NCBI GenBank assembly: GCA_037957365.1
Contig: JARHVA010000667.1
Coordinates: forward strand, 2,434,001-2,498,000
Reading direction: 5' to 3'
Length of the DNA: 64,000 nt
Source of the DNA: Torreya grandis
Taxonomy: Eukaryota > Streptophyta > Pinopsida > Cupressales > Taxaceae
Under the pieces are notes generated by a model, which saw nothing but the letters and a program-made list of their open reading frames with translations, was not told the origin of the DNA and made no database searches. Positions 58,282-64,000 of this stretch are shown piece after piece (within the stretch, counting starts at the first letter, position 1; every line of letters begins with the position of its first letter). A program made the position numbers and the translations under genes.

Positions 58282-59447
58282 CTATATACCAACCCTTTTA
58301 ATCAGATTTCCCTGTTTAGTTGGTGTGTTTTCTTTAGTGGATACCTGAGTCACCACAGGGGTCATTTTCAAATATGTTGGTTTTACAATGCTTTCCTTAT
58401 TAACAAGTTTTAACTTTTGTTCAGGATGAAGCTGCCAACACTTTTCAACTATATGACCTTTCTTTTTACAGTGAACACAAAATCTCTTGTCCACATTTTT
58501 ATGATCCATTTTTTTAGGAAAATTACCTAAACTTCTTTTCAATGAACTACGTTTAAGAGAGTAATCTCTCTCAACCTTTTCCAACAAAGATTTATGTTTC
58601 CTAATTTATGTACATAATGGTTACACAATCCAAAAAAATTTCATGGATAAACGTGCCATAAATTTTGCACATCATTACCAAACTTCTCAAATGTGAATAA
58701 TGGATTAGAATGTTTACCTTTTCTTTTATAATTATGGTAAACAAGAGGTGGAGGAATCTCATTACCTCTTCGTGGTGATCTCTTACCAAATCCTTCTTTA
58801 GAGGATGAGTCACCAGATGCCAATGGGGAAGCCTCTTTGTTGTGAGAAGCTTGTCTTCTTCTAGTGGTCTTGGAGCTTTCTCCAATCTCCTTTTCCCCTA
58901 CATTAGCATACCCCAATCCTACAAAATGAGGTTGGTCTTTAACCAATATGGGGTTAGATATGCCTTGATTATTCTTTCCAAGGCTAATTCCATTAAATCC
59001 CATTTTAAATAATAATTTGGATCTAATACCTCTAGTATGCTTTTTAAATAAACCAAAGACGTCATTACCTAAATCCAAAACTAAATAGGAGGAAGAAGAA
59101 GATTCTCATGGTGAACAACTTACAGTGCATTCATCTGTCATGGTCTTTGCATCTGAAGTGGAAGGCTGTTCCTTCTATTCATTTTGTAATTGAGCTAAGA
59201 GCTTATCTTTGGCTTGAATCTTAGCCTAAAACTCTTTAACAAATGTCATCAACTGCTTACTCTATATAATCATCTTATTGATATAATCCTCTTTCTCTTT
59301 TATTGAGGATTGTGGCTCAGTTTTTAACCATAAAATCTCCTCTTCCAAGGAGTAAAACTTGGCTCTCAGGAAAGAGTTTTCTTCCTAGATCTAGTAGTTA
59401 ATTACTTCAAGCTCATCAAGCCTCTCTCTTTTCTAGGCTTTGACCAT
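58282..59447 (-). pseudogene. element D gag-like protein: coiled coil, G-patch, CCHC knuckle
   Basis: The likely start is the ATG at 59447 (MVKA). Residues 1-100 form a charged heptad-like helix (KRERLDELEVINY, FYSLEEEILWLKTE, AKIQAKDKLLAQLQNE). Next comes a Ser-rich linker, then a G-patch (LLFKMGFNGISLGKNNQGIS, followed by HFVGLGY), a basic segment (KTTRRRQASHNK, RSPRRGNE) and, after a frame change near 58600-58640, an intact zinc knuckle CVHCKKKGHIVEKCWQLHPE. The G-patch and the CX2CX4HX4C ligands are all present. Stops in the N-terminal part are all Trp or Gln to TAG type. Such proteins bind RNA and assemble particles; here pol would have to come from a partner element. Confidence 0.8.
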
Positions 59448-59555
59448 TGCACCTATTCAATCACAAAGTCTAAACAAATGCCAAAAATGGAAGCAAAAAT
59501 AATAACCAACTATTAGTCATAGGTAAACCACACTATTAAATCTTGTTGATCAACT

Positions 59556-59567
59556 GCTCTAATACCA
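59556..59567 (-). other. primer-binding site of element D
   Basis: The minus strand reads TGGTATTAGAGC, one transition from the Met-tRNA complement TGGTATCAGAGC. It lies four bases from the LTR at 59572. Confidence 0.88.
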
Positions 59568-60090
59568 TATCTGATCTATAAATAGGTAGTGTCCAAAACT
59601 ACAATGCTCTATTTTTATGGATGTTTTAAAAATTCTCAATTTCCCATAGTTTATCTTGAAATTATCATAATAATTAAAATATGTATTAAAAAAATTGATA
59701 ATCAACCAAAAGCATGAGCCACAAAGACAATATGCAAACCAAGGTTGATAATAGAGTTCACCTGATCTGGGCTACATCTCTAAGTCCTACTCAAAGGTAG
59801 AATTGATCGATTATTGATGCAAAAATTACTTTGTACATCAATTTTTCCTAGTAGGGGTTCTCTATCTACAAATAAATATTTTAATGTCCATTGGCTCTAG
59901 CTTTGGCAACTGGCTCTAGCTCTCAGCTCTGGCTCTAGCTTTCAGCACTTGGGCTCTACCTCTAGCTCTCGACACTTGGCTCTTCATTTCTCAAATCTTT
60001 GAATCTTGGCTCTTTGGCTCTTCTGTTGTGTTCTTCACATTTTATTGTGTTTCACACTTTGATTGTGTTTTCAAATGAACCCCTTAGACC

Positions 60091-60101
60091 TTTTATATAG
60101 G
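60091..60101 (-). promoter_or_regulatory. TATA box of element D LTR (5' copy)
   Basis: The minus strand reads CTATATAAAAG. This copy would drive the element's own transcript. Confidence 0.6.
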
Positions 60102-60572
60102 GTTAGAGTCCATAAAAGGTGGGCTTGAATGACTATCCCTTTTATAATTTAAATAATCTTCATAATTATCCCATGAACTATTTTTATGGGATTAAAAATT
60201 ATCCCATTCCATCGTTGGATTTAAAATAGAAGGCTTTATTTTAGCCTTTCATGATTTATATGGCCCTTCAATGTTTTAATAAAATATTATATTTTAAAAA
60301 GCATCAAATGCTATATATTTTAATGCCACATAGTCTTTTTAAGCTTTTATTAAGACTTTTCCTCCATTGGCATCAAATCTTCTATGTATTCATGCCATAT
60401 AATATCCCTCTTTTGTGGGAATGAATAATATAGGCTTTTAAATTAAATTAAAGCCTTCTACGTTGGTATGAAATCTCACATTTGTGGGTTTGAAAACTTT
60501 TCAAAAGGCTTAAATAAGCCTTTATAATTTAAATAAACCATATCTCTTCATGCCTTATTAAAAGGCTTTGAC

Positions 60573-61711
60573 GTAGGTGTTGGAAATATTGTCATTGATG
60601 TCAAAGGTTTAGTATTATTGGTGATAAAGGCCCCATTGCATTTAATGTTGTTTGTAATAAATATATTTTGGCTAATATGAGTTAATATTTATTTAATATT
60701 AATGAATATATTTTTGGTTGCATATGATACAAAAGAAGGGCCCATGGAGAAGTTGAAGAGCCATGGGGTAAAGACAAAAGAAGGATGGGATGCATTTTCC
60801 CATGAAGAGTCATCTTAGGGATTACCAAGAGTCACCAAGTGAAGACAAAAGAGTAAGGGTGCAATTTCTCATGAAGGGACACTTCGAGGAATATGAAAAG
60901 TCACCAAAGATAAGGACAAAAGTGGGAAGGACGTTTTTGGTCATGAAGGGTCACCGCATGACTTTTCAAAGGCTTGAATATGAAGGGTCATCCAAGATTG
61001 GCACCATTTTCCATGAAGATTGAAGGGTCACAAAGGGGGAAGGCCAAAGGTCTTTTGGAAAGCTATAAATAAAGTCTTGAGAAGCCATTTGTAAAATAGA
61101 AGATAGAGATTGATTTGATATTGTAATATCTAGCTTAGAAGAGAAATTTTGAGAGATGAATATGATTTGTATTTGTTATATCTAGCTTAGAAGAGCAAAA
61201 GTGAGAGAGAGGAAAGAGATGATGCATTGATTTATCATTTGTTGAGATAACAACATTGAGAGATAGGTGTGTGGTATACACAAAGGGGTTGGTGATCCTA
61301 TGGGTTAGTGCTCACAAATTGTTGTTGGGTTGGTGCTCGGCAAAGGGGTTGGTGCTCTTGTGGGTTGGTGTTCATGAATAGTGGCTGGGTTGGTGCTTGG
61401 CAAAGAGGTTTGAAGCTCCTGTGGGTTACTTCTCATGAATTATAGCTGGGGTGGTACTCAGAAAAGGGGTATGGTGCTCTTGTGGGTTTGTTCTCATGAA
61501 TATACTTGAGATTGTTCTCCGTGGTTTTTCCCACATTGGGTTTCCATGTTATATCTGGTGTCTCTCTCTATCTTGTGTGATGTTTATTGTTTGAGTTTTA
61601 TTGCATATCTTGAATGTTTGATTAAGTGGAATTTGATAAAGGGAAAGTTTTATAAGATATATAATATACTGATTCACCCCCCTCTCAGTATATTCCATGC
61701 TTAACAGTAGG
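60573..61711. other. target duplication pair of the solo copia LTR
   Basis: GTAGG at 60573-60577 and 61707-61711 is exact, and the surrounding sequence rejoins into the uninterrupted D LTR. Confidence 0.92.
60578..61706 (+). mobile_element. solo copia LTR inside the D 5' LTR
   Basis: 1129 bp, ends TGTTGGAAAT and CTTAACA. The start carries GTCATTGATGTCAAAGG and the end CACCCCCCTCTCAGT, like copia-1. No primer site, gag or pol is attached, so it is the product of recombination between two LTRs. It contains a roughly 54-bp degenerate repeat (60790-61030, word TCATGAAGGGTCA) and a roughly 80-bp one (61290-61500, words GGGTTGGTGCTC and TGTGGGTT). Confidence 0.9.
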
Positions 61712-61879
61712 TTTTATCACCCTTGTTTATATCCACATGTATGTGGATTATATTATTTTTTAATATTCGGTCAAAACCATAAGGGAGAAAAAATATATTT
61801 TTAAATAATAAATTTTACCCCATATAAAGTGGTTTCACCGTGCCATGTGGAGGTTGGTATTTGTGCTACATCAATTTTT

Positions 61880-62122
61880 TTGACCAGATTTGACCAGCAT
61901 TGACTGATGTTGATCCATCTATTGACTTTGACCAATTTAGACCAAAATTTTGACTAGCCATAACTTCTGCATACGAACTTTGTTTCGCGAACCATAAATT
62001 ATGCTAGAAATATCATGATGAGATATTCACCATGAAAATATTCTCAAATCATTCCATAATGGTCAATTTTTGTATTTTGACCAACTTTGACCTGATTTGA
62101 CCAGCTTGATTGAAACTTTGAC
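61880..62122. promoter_or_regulatory. W-box (TTGAC) cluster in element D U3, 5' LTR copy
   Basis: About ten TTGAC[CT] words, collinear with 57033-57268. Several flanking bases differ by transitions while most TTGAC cores are kept. Confidence 0.5.
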
Positions 62123-62258
62123 TAGCTACACAAGGAGCATACGAGCTCCATTTTTCACATTCCATATATCATTAGAAAGGTATTAATAGGCTCTACATGA
62201 TGGTGCAAGTTTCATTTTGATTCAAAACTTTTTATAAGTTAACCTCCAGATCAGTACC

Positions 62259-64000
62259 ATTGTCTCAACATAAAAATTTTAGAATTCATAGCACATACCA
62301 AACTTACAAGACTTGTAGTCCTTACCACACTTCAAGTGGGTTGAGTTCCCATATAAATTTTATAATTTTTAACACATGAGGTGAGTAAACATAGAGTGGG
62401 ATGAATTCCCACATGTTGTAGTGGATACTCCAATTCAAAATTTTTAGCCTCTTCCAATGGTCTAAAAGTTTCTTTGCAACCCTGAAGTTCTATCCACTTA
62501 CTGAATATATGGAACAATTCAAACCAACAATCATAACTCTCAACCCTATTAACAAGGATGTCTATTGGTGGTTTAGGAAATAATATAATTATCACTTATA
62601 CACCTACTTTTGTGAAATGATATTTATTGGTTATATTGTACACCATTCCTTCTAAGGAAGGACACCAATCACTTCATATGCAAGATGGAAACAACTTAGG
62701 ACAGTCATGAATTACTAGATTCTCCACCCTATTCTAAATTATGTTAGCTAAGTCTTCATCTCCTTTAGCCAGAACCATTTACTAGTGTTTCCCAATGATT
62801 CAATGGCCTTAAAACATTCAAGTTGATAGTTATTCAAGTCTAAAAATGATAATTTATAATATGATTTTACCAAGGTTAACAACCTAAAAGTGGAACAACA
62901 TTTGCATAGTTGAAACCTTCATGTAAAATAATGAATTAAGAGCATTTTAGTGACTGAAAACATTTCAAAGAAGGTTGAGAATTCTTTCCCCATAGTCACC
63001 AATCATAAATTTCCCCTTTCTATGACTAAAAGGGATTGTCAACCCACTTGTATGGGTGCAAGTGAACTCAAAATTTGTATGACAACAACACTACTCTTAT
63101 AATTTTCACCTGGATCCCACATCAATATTGAAAATTTGCAACTCCCAATCCTTGAGTGTTCTTCAAGAAATTCCTTCCTCTATTTAGTTCCCTTAATCTT
63201 ATCCTCATTATTATCTTAATCCTCATGATGATAAAAATTTTTTAAGGACATAATATGATGGTTATACAATAAATTCTTGCTAGAAAGATAATCAAAATGC
63301 TTACCTTTAGATGCTAATCTAAAAATACCAACAAGTTTAAAGTCATTAGAAAAAGCTAGTGAGGCATTTTCATCATGAGTATGACTCATAAAAAAGTCTT
63401 CCTACAATTCCCTCTCACAAACCTATTGAAAAATTGATTTTTCTTCTTCTTTAAGTATCTTTAGCATCTCCTTTTACTGCCCTAAACCATACTAATAAGG
63501 CTCATTTTTCTACCCCAAGGTGACTATTTTTTGTTATTATGAAATTATAGCCCTGGGCTACCCCAAAGTGTTTCCCCTATGCTATCTAAAGGACCTTGAA
63601 ATGTTATTTTTCTATTATTTAAAGGGAAAAAAATTACCCTTAGTAACCGAAGACTCAAGTTGCTTACCCTTCTCTTTGAATCCCTTTAAGTGTTATCTTG
63701 ATTGAATAGCTATCAACTTTGCTTCTTTTTCTGTTGTTTGCCAATCATCACACTTCCTATTAGATGTATAATGGAGCTTGCTAAAATCATGAACTATGTA
63801 GGATAAACACATGTGCGAAGTGTTTAAATATGTCTTTTATGTAGTTTTATACTAGTCGGCCTTGAAAGTCTAAATAGATAATTAGAGAATGTGAATTGTC
63901 TCTCATTTTGGTTCTTAGAAGGTTGGAAGGTGAAGAGACATCAAGATTGTAAAATACTATAAATAGTACTTTTATATAATAGAATCTAGTTCAATGTGTT
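62259..64000 (-). pseudogene. element E internal ORF, upstream part, unknown family
   Basis: Right of D the minus strand keeps open blocks: 62332-62595 (PKPPIDILVNRVESYDCWFE, then LQGCKETFRPLEEAKNFELE) and about 63190-63430 (SHTHDENASLAFSNDFKLVG, then FRLASKGKHFDYLSSKNLLY). I recognise no family. 63430-64000 is less clearly coding and may lead toward the element's 5' end. Confidence 0.4.

Larger units (their letters stand above)
55860..62253 (-). mobile_element. gag-only LTR element D, with nested solo LTR
   Basis: Exact GTACC duplication. LTRs are 55860-57396 (1537 bp) and 59572-62253 (about 1548 bp once the 1134-bp nested insertion is removed). There is a Met-tRNA primer site at the right LTR and a purine tract at the left LTR. 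The 2.2-kb interior encodes one gag-like protein and no pol, which fits the class known as TR-GAG non-autonomous elements. LTR differences are overwhelmingly transitions (for example TAATCCGTAAACAGG versus TGATCTATAAATAGG). Confidence 0.92.
59572..62253 (-). repeat. element D 5' LTR, interrupted by solo copia LTR
   Basis: Direct repeat of 55860-57396. It is split at 60577/61712 by the solo LTR. It keeps the TATA box (60091-60101), the CTCTAGCTCT minisatellite (59889-60030) and the W-box cluster (61880-62122). The right flank is GTACC. Confidence 0.92.
53468..64000 (-). mobile_element. LTR element E (F-related), open at right edge, split by D
   Basis: One LTR (53468-54249) with a purine tract next to it shows minus orientation, so this is the 3' end. 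The interior runs 54250-55859 and resumes at 62254 after the nested element D. The 5' LTR lies beyond 64000. The coding end beside the purine tract (LYLLEDKQIWEGK) and the LTR motifs AATGTCCCC and GGGGACATT link it to F. Confidence 0.8.

Noticed and set aside
1..64000. Endogenous pararetrovirus or other viral insert
   Set aside because: Every RT found sits in a copia or L1 context; no movement-protein or coat-protein motif, or RT next to RNase H without integrase, was seen.

Overview
This window is AT-rich plant nuclear DNA. It contains no host gene I can recognise and is built almost entirely from old, nested, mutation-riddled retroelements: Ty1/copia elements, Ty3/gypsy-like elements, plant L1-type LINEs with a DUF4283-type ORF1, and LTR elements without a recognisable pol. 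That density of decayed elements suggests a large seed-plant genome, perhaps a gymnosperm; the species assignment is inference. No rRNA, tRNA, CRISPR array or bacterial-type operon is visible. Nearly every reading frame is broken, mostly by stops that replace Trp (TGG to TAG), Gln (CAG or CAA to TAG or TAA) or Arg (CGA to TGA), the pattern left by cytosine deamination.

Layout. 1-10635: a minus-strand copia element (copia-1) that enters from the left edge. Its long 5' LTR (3093-10635) is split by a complete minus-strand copia element, copia-2 (4080-9460), which has 263-bp LTRs, a primer-binding site and a near-perfect target duplication. 10636-14466: AT-rich DNA with a TA microsatellite and a decayed ORF of unknown family (11075-11878). 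14480-22012: a near full-length LINE (LINE-A, plus strand) with target duplication, ORF1, ORF2 (endonuclease, RT, zinc-binding region, RNase H), an extra downstream ORF and a poly-A tail. About 22590-30190: LINE-B (minus strand), split by a gypsy-type LTR element, G1 (24558-28230), that has lost most of its interior. About 31430-38836: LINE-C (plus strand, same family as LINE-B), split by a probable solo LTR, G2 (about 32145-34515).

39987-45500: element F, a complete LTR element (two 1120-bp LTRs, exact TTATG target duplication, Met-tRNA primer site) whose 3.3-kb interior shows no gag-pol motif and carries a long decayed ORF I do not recognise. 45501-53467: AT-rich DNA with a possible intron-rich decayed gene, a compound microsatellite and several ancient minisatellites. 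53468-64000: element E, related to F and open at the right edge. It is interrupted by element D (55860-62253, exact GTACC duplication), a gag-only element encoding coiled coil, G-patch and CCHC knuckle. One LTR of D is itself interrupted by a solo copia LTR (60578-61706, exact GTAGG duplication), giving a clear three-level nest.

The strongest candidates for something undescribed are the E/F clade with its unknown protein, the extra ORF after RNase H in LINE-A, the conserved W-box cluster in the LTRs of D, the palindromic module shared by otherwise different LTRs, and a scrambled fold-back inside the gag of copia-1.
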